DNA of 6,106 nucleotides from the NCBI GenBank assembly GCA_946481035.1, contig CAMLNK010000274.1:1-6106 (forward strand), written 5' to 3'. Shown here piece after piece: positions 1 through 5,778 of this stretch (positions are counted from its first letter, which is position 1; each line of letters opens with the position of its first letter). The translations under genes were made by a program, and so were the position numbers. Source of the DNA: an uncultured Dyadobacter sp. Lineage in GTDB: Bacteria > Bacteroidota > Bacteroidia > Cytophagales > Spirosomataceae. The notes under the pieces were generated by a model. That model had not been told where the DNA came from. It did no database searches and was given only the letters and a program-made list of their open reading frames with translations.

Positions 1-635
1 CAGAAAAGCAGGCACGGCTCCGCGAAAACGAAAGTACTTTCCGCGCGATCTGCGAACGGCAGGGTGTACACGTCAGTGTGCATGAGAACCCGCACGAGCC
101 GCTTGAACAGATCCTGGCCGAAAGCCGTTACGCCGATCTGATGATTATCGGCAGCGACCTGGCATTCGAACCCTGGGATGAGAAAAAACCCAGTGAATTT
201 CTAAAAGATGTGCTTTGCGCCGTCGAATGCCCCGTAATGATAGCGCCCGATCTATTCGAAGGAATCGAGGAAATTGTCTTCGCCTACGATGGAAATGCGG
301 CGGCTGTTCATGCCATTAAGCAGTTTTCCTATCTTTTGCCCGAGCTGGAAGACTGCCGGCTAACGATTGTCCGCGTGGTGAATGAAGGCGCTCAGGAGGA
401 TCCTGATGAAGGTAAACTGGCCCGGCTTGTCAGCACACACTATTCCAATGCGCATTTCAAAAAACTTTACGGCCAGCCCAATTCGGAGCTCTTCGCCTTT
501 TTAATGAACAAGAAAAAGACGCTGGTAGTCATGGGATCCTACGGCCGTAGCACGTTTTCAAATATGCTCTCACCGAGCACTGCCGATCCGCTGATCCGCA
601 ACCTGAACCTGCCTGTTTTTATCGCGCATCCATAA
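1..635 (+). CDS. Universal stress protein, two Usp domains, 5'-truncated by window edge
   Basis: The reading frame is open from base 3 to the TAA at 633-635, giving about 210 visible residues. The GTG at 78 is not the start, because coding sequence continues upstream of it to the edge. Visible residues 1-85 are the back half of a first Usp domain, with the strand ADLMIIGSD followed by a diverged loop. Residues about 90-210 form a full second Usp domain. It has the nucleotide-site aspartate in FAYDG (about residue 96) and the strand VVMGSYG. In the ATP-binding signature G-2x-G-9x-G-S/T, the two first glycines are present (178, 181) but the third is proline (191). About 70 N-terminal residues should lie outside the window if the protein has the usual ~280 residues. 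It is convergent with the minus-strand operon and ends just before a hairpin terminator. The family is cytoplasmic and nucleotide-binding or regulatory. The exact role is unknown. Confidence 0.88.
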   Translation, partial: EKQARLRENESTFRAICERQGVHVSVHENPHEPLEQILAESRYADLMIIGSDLAFEPWDEKKPSEFLKDVLCAVECPVMIAPDLFEGIEEIVFAYDGNAAAVHAIKQFSYLLPELEDCRLTIVRVVNEGAQEDPDEGKLARLVSTHYSNAHFKKLYGQPNSELFAFLMNKKKTLVVMGSYGRSTFSNMLSPSTADPLIRNLNLPVFIAHP

Positions 636-662
636 AAATCCTCTTGATGCAATAAACCGAAA

Positions 663-683
663 AAGGGCTGGATAACAGCCCTT
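663..683. terminator. Bidirectional intrinsic terminator
   Basis: A perfect 8-bp stem, AAGGGCTG paired with CAGCCCTT, closes a five-base loop (671-675). On the plus strand it is followed by TCTTTATT. On the minus strand it is followed by TTTCGG, which joins the stem's own TT into a T run. It sits 28 bases after the stop of the plus-strand Usp gene and 20 bases after the stop of the minus-strand FixH-like gene, so it can serve both convergent units. Confidence 0.8.
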
Positions 684-702
684 CTTTATTGCTATATATA
701 CC

Positions 703-945
703 TCATGCAATCTCAAACCAGCCTTCGCTGCAAAACCGCTCGCGCCCGACAGACCAGCTTAGCCTGGCGAGCCAGAAGCCTTTTGCAAATTGGCGCGTTG
801 AAATGCTAACCCGCGGCCCGTTGCCGGGCGTGAGGGGAACGGTAAGCCCGTCGTCAGCCGACTGCCGGGTAAATGTGACTTCCGCTTTTAGAAAATATAA
901 GGGGAGAACGAATGTAACTTTTTCTTGATCTGCCTGGTAGGTCAT
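703..945 (-). CDS. FixH-like C-terminal domain protein, no membrane anchor
   Basis: This 80-residue frame starts at ATG 943-945, 11 bases after the upstream Usp stop, and ends at TGA 703-705. It looks like the periplasmic part of Bacteroidota FixH proteins: a beta strand, a segment VTFTRQSADDGLTVPL resembling the family's xVxFFRPSDxxxDxxxPL, then KGFWLARLSW resembling KGxWxVxxxW, then an E-rich last strand. The N-terminal transmembrane helix and the following D-YY segment of FixH are missing, and the upstream bases in this frame are only the overlap with the Usp gene. It may be a decayed fixH left by a rearrangement, or a short relative working in the cytoplasm. Known FixH acts in maturation of cbb3 cytochrome oxidase; no cco genes are in the window. 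It is probably the last gene of the operon. The family call comes from memory of the pattern, not a search. Confidence 0.5.
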   Translation of the reverse strand: MTYQADQEKVTFVLPLYFLKAEVTFTRQSADDGLTVPLTPGNGPRVSISTRQFAKGFWLARLSWSVGRERFCSEGWFEIA

Positions 946-956
946 AGTAGTAAGGT

Positions 957-1778
957 TTAAAGTGATACCAATACCTGCCGGCGAGTAAGCTGGAAGGTAT
1001 AGACTGGTATTTTGGCATGATTGACGATATCGGCTGCAACGCTGGGGCGGAACAGATGCGCTGGATCGGCGCTAGTCAATGTTCCCATCGCAATCAGGTC
1101 CGCGCCGGTCTGGGTGGCATATTTGAGGATCGCTTCGGCAACCGACCCGTTAAATATCACCGAGTTAGTATAATGCTCAAGCCCAAGTTGCCGACTGTAT
1201 TCTGCAAGCAGCTCCGTGGCTGATTGCTCGCTTCCCGCGGGGTTCGTTTCGACATGCAAAAGATGAAACCGCCCTTTGAACAAACCGCAGATTCTTCCCA
1301 TACCGTCGCGAAGTTCGGCAGGATCGCGATCAATATCGATAGGGACCACAATATCCCGAAGTCCGGTAAGGTGCGGGCACTGTGGAATGGCAAGAACAGG
1401 AACCGGGGAAACACGAACGATTCGCTCCGCATGCGATCCCAAAAAGACTCCCTCCCATCCCCTGGCACCTCTGGTACCAGCAATAATCAGGTCGACGCAA
1501 TGTGTTGCGACCGCCTCCAGAACAACATCGACAAACCGGCCTTTTTCGTGTAAAGCGTGGATTTTAACTTTTGTAGGAAAGGCCCTGCACCATTCTGCCA
1601 GCAGACGCTCCGCTTCCGGGCCATGACTGACAGCCAGCATGGGCTCTTCTACGGTAAGAATGAATACTTCGAAAGGCATTCGCCAGTCGAGCATAGCGCA
1701 AGCTTCCAGTGCTTGTCTGCACGCCTCCGAGTAGTCGCAGGGAATCAGAACTCGGAATAAATCGATGGAATCTCTCAT
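957..1778 (-). CDS. Universal stress protein, two Usp domains (second degenerate)
   Basis: The 273-residue protein has two Usp domains, roughly residues 7-132 and 140-265. Domain 1 begins FRVLIPCDYS, with the nucleotide-site Asp15, and has an intact ATP signature: G101-2x-G104-9x-G114-S115. In domain 2 the strand ADLIAMG is kept, but the signature reads G232-2x-T235-9x-P245-S246, so two of three glycines are lost. This domain probably binds nucleotide poorly. The ATG lies 3 bases after the TGA of the BON gene, so translational coupling is likely. The C-terminal half is clearly related to the Usp at 2048-2893 (compare ILKYA, LIAMGT or IIAMGT, and VNH near the end), which indicates duplication followed by divergence. 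Family members are cytoplasmic, usually dimeric, and act in survival of starvation, redox or oxygen stress. The target of this one is unknown. Confidence 0.93.
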   Translation of the reverse strand: MRDSIDLFRVLIPCDYSEACRQALEACAMLDWRMPFEVFILTVEEPMLAVSHGPEAERLLAEWCRAFPTKVKIHALHEKGRFVDVVLEAVATHCVDLIIAGTRGARGWEGVFLGSHAERIVRVSPVPVLAIPQCPHLTGLRDIVVPIDIDRDPAELRDGMGRICGLFKGRFHLLHVETNPAGSEQSATELLAEYSRQLGLEHYTNSVIFNGSVAEAILKYATQTGADLIAMGTLTSADPAHLFRPSVAADIVNHAKIPVYTFQLTRRQVLVSL

Positions 1779-1781
1779 AAG

Positions 1782-2018
1782 TCAATGACTTACTTGCCGT
1801 GGATAGGTCAGATTATTAGTGATCCGGCAAACGCCCGCTACGTTTTCAATCCGGGACTGAACCAGCTCGCGATCTGTTTCAAAGTCGACATGTCCGTCCA
1901 GGAATACCCAGCCGTCGTGAACGCTCACCTGAATGTCATGCTCATTGATGCGGACATCGCGGTGGAGAATGCTGCTGATCTGCTCGGCGATAGCAAGATC
2001 GGGAATACAAGTTGTCAT
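1782..2018 (-). CDS. Small BON-domain protein
   Basis: This 78-residue protein is almost entirely one BON domain, at about residues 8-72. It shows the helix with DVRIN, the strand IQVSVHDGWVFLDGHV with conserved glycines 36 and 42, a charged helix, and the closing pattern VAGVCRITNNL with Gly62. There is no signal peptide or lipobox, so it should stay in the cytoplasm, unlike OsmY- or outer-membrane-linked BON proteins. BON domains are thought to bind phospholipid or other ligands. The gene lies 29 bases after one Usp gene and 3 bases before the next, which ties it to their expression. I infer a partner or membrane-tethering role for the Usps, but nothing in the sequence proves this. No strong Shine-Dalgarno sequence is visible. 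Confidence 0.9.
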   Translation of the reverse strand: MTTCIPDLAIAEQISSILHRDVRINEHDIQVSVHDGWVFLDGHVDFETDRELVQSRIENVAGVCRITNNLTYPRQVSH

Positions 2019-2047
2019 AATAGATCAGGCTAATGGTTAATACCAGC

Positions 2048-2893
2048 TTATTGCATTACATAGGTCCAGACAGGTTCCGCCAGATGGTTGACCACATCTT
2101 CGGCCACACTCCCTTCCGTAATATGTACCAAGCCCTTGTGACCGTGCGTGCCCATGGCAATGATTGAATTGGGGATACGGCGGGCATATTTAAGGATACC
2201 TTCCTGAATATTGAGGCCCCTGCTTACATGGATGGTGTAATCCTTTAATCCATAAAACAGGGCATAGTCTTCCAATTTACGTTCAGCCTCTTCGTCGGAT
2301 TCCATCGTAAATGGAAAACCGTTCACGTACAGCAAATGCACCACCGCTCCGAATAGTGACTGCAGCGCCTTGATTTGCTCAACGAGCGGTTTCTGGTCGA
2401 GCTCCATACTGGTCGGGAAAACGATATTTTTGACCCAATCCAAATGAAACGGGCCGCGAACGGCCATCACCGGCACCGGCGACGCCCGCACGATCTTTTC
2501 GGTATGCGAGCCGATGAAGAACTCCTTGAAGCCCGATGCACCGTCCGTACCCATGATCACCAGATCGATCTTCTCCCTTGTGGTCACGTCGCAGATGATA
2601 TCGTTTACGTATCCGGTTTCCAGCAGCAGCTCTGCCGAGCCGGAGGGGCGACCGGTTTTGTTTTTCATTTTTTCAAACTCTTTCTCGCTGTAAGCGATCC
2701 ACTCGTCGATCATCAGTATCGGGTCGATCGCCATGTAAGGCTGGCCCGGCATCCCGTTTGTGAAAACCTGAGGGACCTGCATTACTTTTAATACAAAAAC
2801 ATGACCGTTACAAGCAGCTGCCATTTCAACTGCAAACTGAAATGCATGCTTTGCCGCCGCCGAAAAATCACAGGGAACCAGTATTCGTTTCAT
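2048..2893 (-). CDS. Universal stress protein, two intact Usp domains
   Basis: This 281-residue protein starts with the canonical MKRILVPCDFS. Domain 1 (about 1-146) has Asp9 and a perfect ATP signature: G115-2x-G118-9x-G128-S129. Domain 2 (about 153-280) also keeps a perfect signature: G248-2x-G251-9x-G261-S262. However, the usual first-strand aspartate position in VFPTS is threonine (about 161). It is the only Usp in the window with both glycine signatures intact, so it is the best candidate for a real ATP-binding member. It is the first gene of the minus-strand unit, followed by BON, a paralogous Usp and the FixH-like gene. A TAnnTTTG element lies 55-62 bases upstream of the start. No clear Shine-Dalgarno sequence precedes the ATG, which is common in Bacteroidota. 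Confidence 0.95.
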   Translation of the reverse strand: MKRILVPCDFSAAAKHAFQFAVEMAAACNGHVFVLKVMQVPQVFTNGMPGQPYMAIDPILMIDEWIAYSEKEFEKMKNKTGRPSGSAELLLETGYVNDIICDVTTREKIDLVIMGTDGASGFKEFFIGSHTEKIVRASPVPVMAVRGPFHLDWVKNIVFPTSMELDQKPLVEQIKALQSLFGAVVHLLYVNGFPFTMESDEEAERKLEDYALFYGLKDYTIHVSRGLNIQEGILKYARRIPNSIIAMGTHGHKGLVHITEGSVAEDVVNHLAEPVWTYVMQ

Positions 2894-2947
2894 AGGATTG
2901 GTATTAAAGGTTTGACTAAGTTACCCGGTTGGGTTATACGCCAGCCC

Positions 2948-2955
2948 CAAAATTA
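2948..2955 (-). promoter_or_regulatory. Bacteroidota-type -7 element for the Usp-BON-Usp operon
   Basis: The minus strand reads TAATTTTG, an exact match to the Bacteroidota -7 consensus TAnnTTTG. Transcription would start near 2941, giving a leader of roughly 48 bases before the ATG at 2893. No matching -33 TTG is seen at the expected distance; that zone is taken up by a small GC-rich hairpin. The call rests on one short motif and the position. Confidence 0.5.
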
Positions 2956-2960
2956 GTCCT

Positions 2961-2975
2961 CGGCGTTTTTCGCCG
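2961..2975. repeat. Short GC hairpin in the spacer upstream of the -7 element
   Basis: CGGCG and CGCCG form a perfect 5-bp inverted repeat around a run of five T on the plus strand (five A on the minus strand). It is not followed by a T run on the minus strand, so it is a poor terminator for adhP. It sits 5 bases upstream of the TAATTTTG element, where it could be an operator or the end of the adhP transcript. No other terminator for adhP was found in 2894-3165. Confidence 0.4.
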
Positions 2976-3009
2976 GGATGACACCAGGCACGGCAGAATA
3001 TGACATTAC

Positions 3010-3126
3010 TCAGCGTTGACCGGCCCTTATGCCTTCCAGGATCCTATCGGCCAGCACGGAGAGCTCATCGAGCTCAGAGCCCGTCAGAACGCGTTCGGCT
3101 GTAATAACAAGTTTTGGGGGCCACAT
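3010..3126 (-). CDS. Possible 38-residue small protein downstream of adhP
   Basis: The ORF runs from ATG 3124-3126 to TGA 3010-3012. The product begins MWPPKLVITAERVL and continues as an acidic, probably amphipathic helix around SELDELSVLADRILEGIR. The composition is protein-like rather than random. The frame is the same as that of adhP and stays open right back to the adhP TAG at 3166-3168, so stop readthrough would add 51 residues to AdhP. No Shine-Dalgarno sequence is visible and I recognise no family. A 6-bp hairpin (GAGCTC, 3061-3066 and 3070-3075) lies inside the ORF. It could equally be noncoding 3' UTR of adhP or the degraded end of another gene. Confidence 0.3.
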   Translation of the reverse strand: MWPPKLVITAERVLTGSELDELSVLADRILEGIRAGQR

Positions 3127-3165
3127 GTCCGCATTCAAGCATAAGCAGCTCGGGCGCCATTCCCG

Positions 3166-4191
3166 CTATATGCTCATCACGACGCGCCCTTCGATACGGC
3201 CCGCCTTCATATCGTCAAATATGCTGTTAATGTCTTCAAGCCGCGCTGTGTGAACGGTTGCTTTCACCTTTCCCTCGATCGCGAAGCCGACTGCTTCCTG
3301 CATATCCTTGCGCGTGCCCACGATAGAGCCGCGGATGGTGTGACGGTTAAGAACGGTCTGAAAGATGGGCAAGTCGAAACTGCCCGGAGGCAGGCCCGTC
3401 AACGCCATCGTTCCTTTTTTGCGGAGCGCAGAGATCCCTTGCTGAAAAGCCACAGGCGAAACCGCCGTAACCAGCACGCCGTGCATTCCCCCGGTTTCTT
3501 TCTTCAAAAAAGTACCTGGGTCGTCTTGGATAGCATTTACAGTAAGGTCGGCCCCAAGGCGCTTTGCCAGATTCAGCTTGTCCTCGCTTACATCTATGGC
3601 CGCCACATGCATACCCATTGCTTTGGCATATTGCACGGCCAGGTGTCCCAGGCCGCCGATACCTGAAATAGCCACCCACTCTCCTGCCCTGGTTTCAGTT
3701 TCTTTCAAGCCCTTGTATACGGTCACACCCGCGCACAAGATCGGGGCCATGCCTATCATATCTGTTTCTGCTGGCAGGTGCGCCACATAGCGCGCATCGG
3801 CCAGCACGTATTCCGCGTAACTGCCATCAACGCTGTACCCACCATTCTGCTGGGCATCGCAGAGCGTTTCCCAGCCGGTAATGCAATACTCGCAGCAACC
3901 ACATGCGCTGTACAGCCAGGGGACACCTACAATGTCGCCTTCTTTAACGCCGGTCACCTCAGGGCCTACTGCGGCCACATAGCCGATACCTTCATGTCCA
4001 GGGATGAGCGGCAATTGCGGTTTGACGGGCCAGTCACCGTCTGTGGCGTGTAGGTCGGTATGGCAAACGCCGCTGGCGACGACTTTGACCAAAACCTGGT
4101 TGTTGCCGGGGCGGCGCACGGCAACCTCCTGGATCCTGAGCGGCTGCCCGAACTGGTGGATAACCGCCGCTTTCATCGTTTTAGGTAGCAT
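3166..4191 (-). CDS. adhP: Zinc-dependent alcohol dehydrogenase, AdhP type
   Basis: This is an NAD-dependent medium-chain dehydrogenase that interconverts primary alcohols and aldehydes in the cytoplasm. Counting from MKAAV (ATG at 4176), the protein is 336 residues, the typical AdhP length. The catalytic zinc ligands are Cys38 (in GVCHTD), His61 (GHEG) and Cys148. The structural zinc cysteines are 92, 95, 98 and 106, in the ACGCCEYC...C loop. The Rossmann motif is GIGGLG at 172-177, and Asp195 after the second strand favours NAD over NADP. I chose ATG 4191, which adds MLPKT, because the upstream bases are A-rich and Bacteroidota relatives carry a similar leader. The frame is open to 4314, but those extra residues are not family-like. 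It is transcribed divergently from the Usp at 4424. The likely role is NADH or aldehyde balance when respiration is limited, which is inferred. Confidence 0.95.
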   Translation of the reverse strand: MLPKTMKAAVIHQFGQPLRIQEVAVRRPGNNQVLVKVVASGVCHTDLHATDGDWPVKPQLPLIPGHEGIGYVAAVGPEVTGVKEGDIVGVPWLYSACGCCEYCITGWETLCDAQQNGGYSVDGSYAEYVLADARYVAHLPAETDMIGMAPILCAGVTVYKGLKETETRAGEWVAISGIGGLGHLAVQYAKAMGMHVAAIDVSEDKLNLAKRLGADLTVNAIQDDPGTFLKKETGGMHGVLVTAVSPVAFQQGISALRKKGTMALTGLPPGSFDLPIFQTVLNRHTIRGSIVGTRKDMQEAVGFAIEGKVKATVHTARLEDINSIFDDMKAGRIEGRVVMSI

Positions 4192-4269
4192 AAATCTTTG
4201 TTTTTCAAGTGAATTACTTCCGTAAAGTTGATTATCGAAAGCCTGGGCTATCATGACGTCTGTCAGTTT

Positions 4270-4277
4270 CAAAAATG
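4270..4277 (-). promoter_or_regulatory. Weak candidate -7 element for adhP
   Basis: The minus strand reads CATTTTTG, one mismatch from TAnnTTTG, about 80 bases upstream of the chosen adhP start. No convincing -33 TTG is at the right spacing. Two copies of ATGACG (4253-4258 and 4275-4280) lie 22 bases apart, about two helical turns, around this element and could be regulator half-sites. Evidence is thin. Confidence 0.2.
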
Positions 4278-4331
4278 ACGGTTGTAGCCAAAGCAGGTTG
4301 TCACCACTACCCAATTTCGATCACAAAGCAG

Positions 4332-4347
4332 TATGATATAAATCATA
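4332..4347. promoter_or_regulatory. FNR/CRP-family-like operator
   Basis: TATGAT-ATAA-ATCATA is a 6-bp perfect inverted repeat with a four-base centre. It shares the TGAT-N4-ATCA core and exact spacing of the FNR/FixK/Anr box (TTGAT-N4-ATCAA), differing only at the outer base of each half. Its centre (4339.5) is about 43 bases before the start predicted from the -7-like element at 4369-4376, near the -41.5 activator position of FNR-type regulators. It lies between divergent adhP and the Usp gene. The regulator identity is inferred. Confidence 0.5.
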
Positions 4348-4368
4348 AATGTATCCGCCAGCCAGCCA

Positions 4369-4376
4369 GAAATTTG
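4369..4376 (+). promoter_or_regulatory. Candidate -7 element for the Usp gene at 4424
   Basis: GAAATTTG matches TAnnTTTG at all fixed positions but the first. Transcription would begin near 4383, leaving a leader of about 41 bases. There is no clear -33 TTG, which would fit a promoter that depends on the activator site just upstream. Confidence 0.35.
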
Positions 4377-4423
4377 TAAGCGTAGAACCACGACGGTCTG
4401 CCACATATTGATTTGAAGAGCTC

Positions 4424-5266
4424 ATGAAAAAAATCCTCGTACCCATCGATTTTTCAGAGAACGCCCAAAAAGCGCTCTCTTTTGCCATTCGTATCGCTGG
4501 CAAAACAAAAGCGCGCCTGCTGCTTCTTTATGTCTATCATCCCTATGTAAATGACATTGCGTTGCCGGAGTATATCGGGTCACTGGAAATCTACCGGGAG
4601 CTGGAAGAGTCCTACCGCGAAAAACTCGACGAAGCAGTGGGGCTCGCCCATCGGCTCGGGGTCCATGCGGAAGGTATCTGGGAAACGGGCGGGACCCAGC
4701 TCGCGATTCTTGATCAGGCCCGAAAGAATCAGGTCGATTTGATTGTGATGGGAAGGACCGGACAAGGCGGTTTTCTGGACAAATTACTGGGTAGTAATAG
4801 CGCGGCCATCGCATCAGATGCCGACTGTGCCGTGCTGGTCGTGCCGCCAATGGCTGTGGAAGCCGATTTCAAAAATATGGTTTACGCCACCCAGCTGGAA
4901 TTCGATGAAAAGCCGGTGCTTGCCGAGGCGATCGGGCTCGCCCGGCAGCTGAAAGCACACATTACATTTTTAAAGATCAATTCCGACATGCAGCTCAACA
5001 TTCAGTCCGACGCCCAATACATCCAGGAGATTAAGGAGTACTTTGGCATTCCATCCGAAGATTTCATTGTCCGCGACGCCGGTAGTGTCCTTGAAGGTCT
5101 TCAAACATACTGCCATCAGGCACATGCCGATATGCTGATCCTTTGCAGGCGCGACAAGAATTTACTGCAACTGCTGCTGAATGGCCCGGGTCTTGCCCGT
5201 AAGCTGGCACTTGCGACTGATGTTCCGCTGCTGGTATGCCATTTGAAAGGAAATGAGGGTCAGTAA
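4424..5266 (+). CDS. Universal stress protein, two Usp domains (second degenerate)
   Basis: This 280-residue protein opens with MKKILVPIDFSENAQKAL, the canonical Usp start, which fixes the ATG at 4424. A purine stretch GAAGAG lies 4-9 bases upstream. Domain 1 (about 1-142) carries Asp9 and an intact ATP signature: G110-2x-G113-9x-G123-S124. Domain 2 (about 150-275) retains the fold pattern, ending in VPLLVCHLK, but the glycine signature is gone: the strand ADMLILC runs into CRRDKNLLQLL. It differs in detail from the minus-strand pair, so it is a separate branch rather than a recent copy. It is divergent from adhP and shares with it the FNR-like site at 4332-4347. Expression under low oxygen or redox stress is therefore plausible but unproven. 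The frameshifted secreted-protein gene follows at once. Confidence 0.95.
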   Translation: MKKILVPIDFSENAQKALSFAIRIAGKTKARLLLLYVYHPYVNDIALPEYIGSLEIYRELEESYREKLDEAVGLAHRLGVHAEGIWETGGTQLAILDQARKNQVDLIVMGRTGQGGFLDKLLGSNSAAIASDADCAVLVVPPMAVEADFKNMVYATQLEFDEKPVLAEAIGLARQLKAHITFLKINSDMQLNIQSDAQYIQEIKEYFGIPSEDFIVRDAGSVLEGLQTYCHQAHADMLILCRRDKNLLQLLLNGPGLARKLALATDVPLLVCHLKGNEGQ

Positions 5267-5289
5267 AATGGTCCAATTGCGGCCCCGGG

Positions 5290-5605
5290 GTGGTTGTCAC
5301 GGTTCACGGCGGACTGGCCGACGCTCAGAACTACAAACAACCAGTCCCATCCATTGATGCAAATGGGAAAGTTATCGATGCAAAAGGGAAGTACATCGGC
5401 CGGGTAACCAGTGAGAGGATTACTAAGGATCCGGCCGGAAAAAAATCGCCCACATTGACGATCAGGGTAATGCAGTTGATGCCGTAACAGGAAAAAACTG
5501 GTAAAGGCATCGAAAAACGGTACATATCTATATCAGTCCAAAGCGTTTCTTTTCCTGCCTTTTTGCGGCGCGATTTTTCGCGTATCGGATATATACAAGT
5601 GGTAA
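5290..5605 (+). pseudogene. Secreted small-repeat protein gene with two frameshifts
   Basis: The frame from GTG 5290 encodes a signal-peptide-like end, VVVTVHGGLADA, then QNYKQPVPSIDANGKVIDAK and GKYIGRVTSERITKDPAGKK. After the A7 tract at 5439-5445 this frame becomes unrelated and stops at 5485-5487. Shifting to the next frame restores the pattern: IAHIDDQGNAVDAVTGK. That frame in turn runs to TAA 5502-5504 after the A6 tract at 5492-5497. A second shift restores KLVKASKNGTYLYQ and stays open to 5605. Both lesions look like loss of one A. The composite has repeated D-x-x-G-K/N units, as in small secreted Bacteroidota proteins of unknown function with QxYKQPVPSIDA ends. The N-terminus lacks a normal basic n-region, so a third lesion or lost start near 5268 is possible. 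It is either a decaying gene or a gene with homopolymer sequencing errors. Confidence 0.72.
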
Positions 5606-5778
5606 TCGACTTGTCACTTGGTGCAATAGCTATTATCCTCACGGCACACACCTTGGAACCTCTGTCTGAGAGATTTTTTGGCTCCGGCAGAGCAAAAGCC
5701 TGGGCAATTGCAGCCCTTACTCTCTGGCTGATTGGCACGGTCCGGTCCGGAATGGCCCTCCATCCAAAAAAGCAATGA
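5563..5778 (+). CDS. Small two-helix membrane protein, hypothetical
   Basis: The product is 71 residues if read from TTG 5563, or 59 from the in-frame GTG at 5599. There is no ATG start and no clear Shine-Dalgarno sequence, so the start is uncertain. The protein has a basic N-terminus (RRDFSR), a hydrophobic helix at about 10-28 (VVIDLSLGAIAIILTA), a polar loop LEPLSERFFGSGRAK, a second helix at about 46-62 (AWAIAALTLWLIGTV), and a basic tail ending HPKKQ. The charge pattern suggests both ends in the cytoplasm. I recognise no family. Its beginning overlaps the tail of the frameshifted gene in another frame, which argues for the later start or for a real end of that gene before 5563. No terminator is visible after it. 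Confidence 0.5.
   Translation: MRRDFSRIGYIQVVIDLSLGAIAIILTAHTLEPLSERFFGSGRAKAWAIAALTLWLIGTVRSGMALHPKKQ

Noticed and set aside
78..635. GTG at 78 as the real start of the left Usp gene
   Set aside because: The same frame is open and Usp-like back to base 3, so the gene is simply cut by the window edge.
2375..2791. 138-residue plus-strand ORF
   Set aside because: It is antisense to the well-supported Usp at 2048-2893, is rich in His and Arg, and shows no domain pattern.
3250..3666. 138-residue plus-strand ORF
   Set aside because: It is antisense to adhP and its composition is that of a reverse-strand shadow.
4192..4314. 41-residue N-terminal extension of AdhP from the ATG at 4314
   Set aside because: The extra residues have no resemblance to the dehydrogenase family and overlap the likely promoter region. 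The start at 4191 (or 4176) gives the standard length.
5268..5357. ORF from the ATG 1 base after the Usp stop
   Set aside because: The 29-residue Arg-rich product is a frame shadow of the secreted-protein pseudogene. The ATG may be the original start of that gene before a lesion, but this cannot be shown here.
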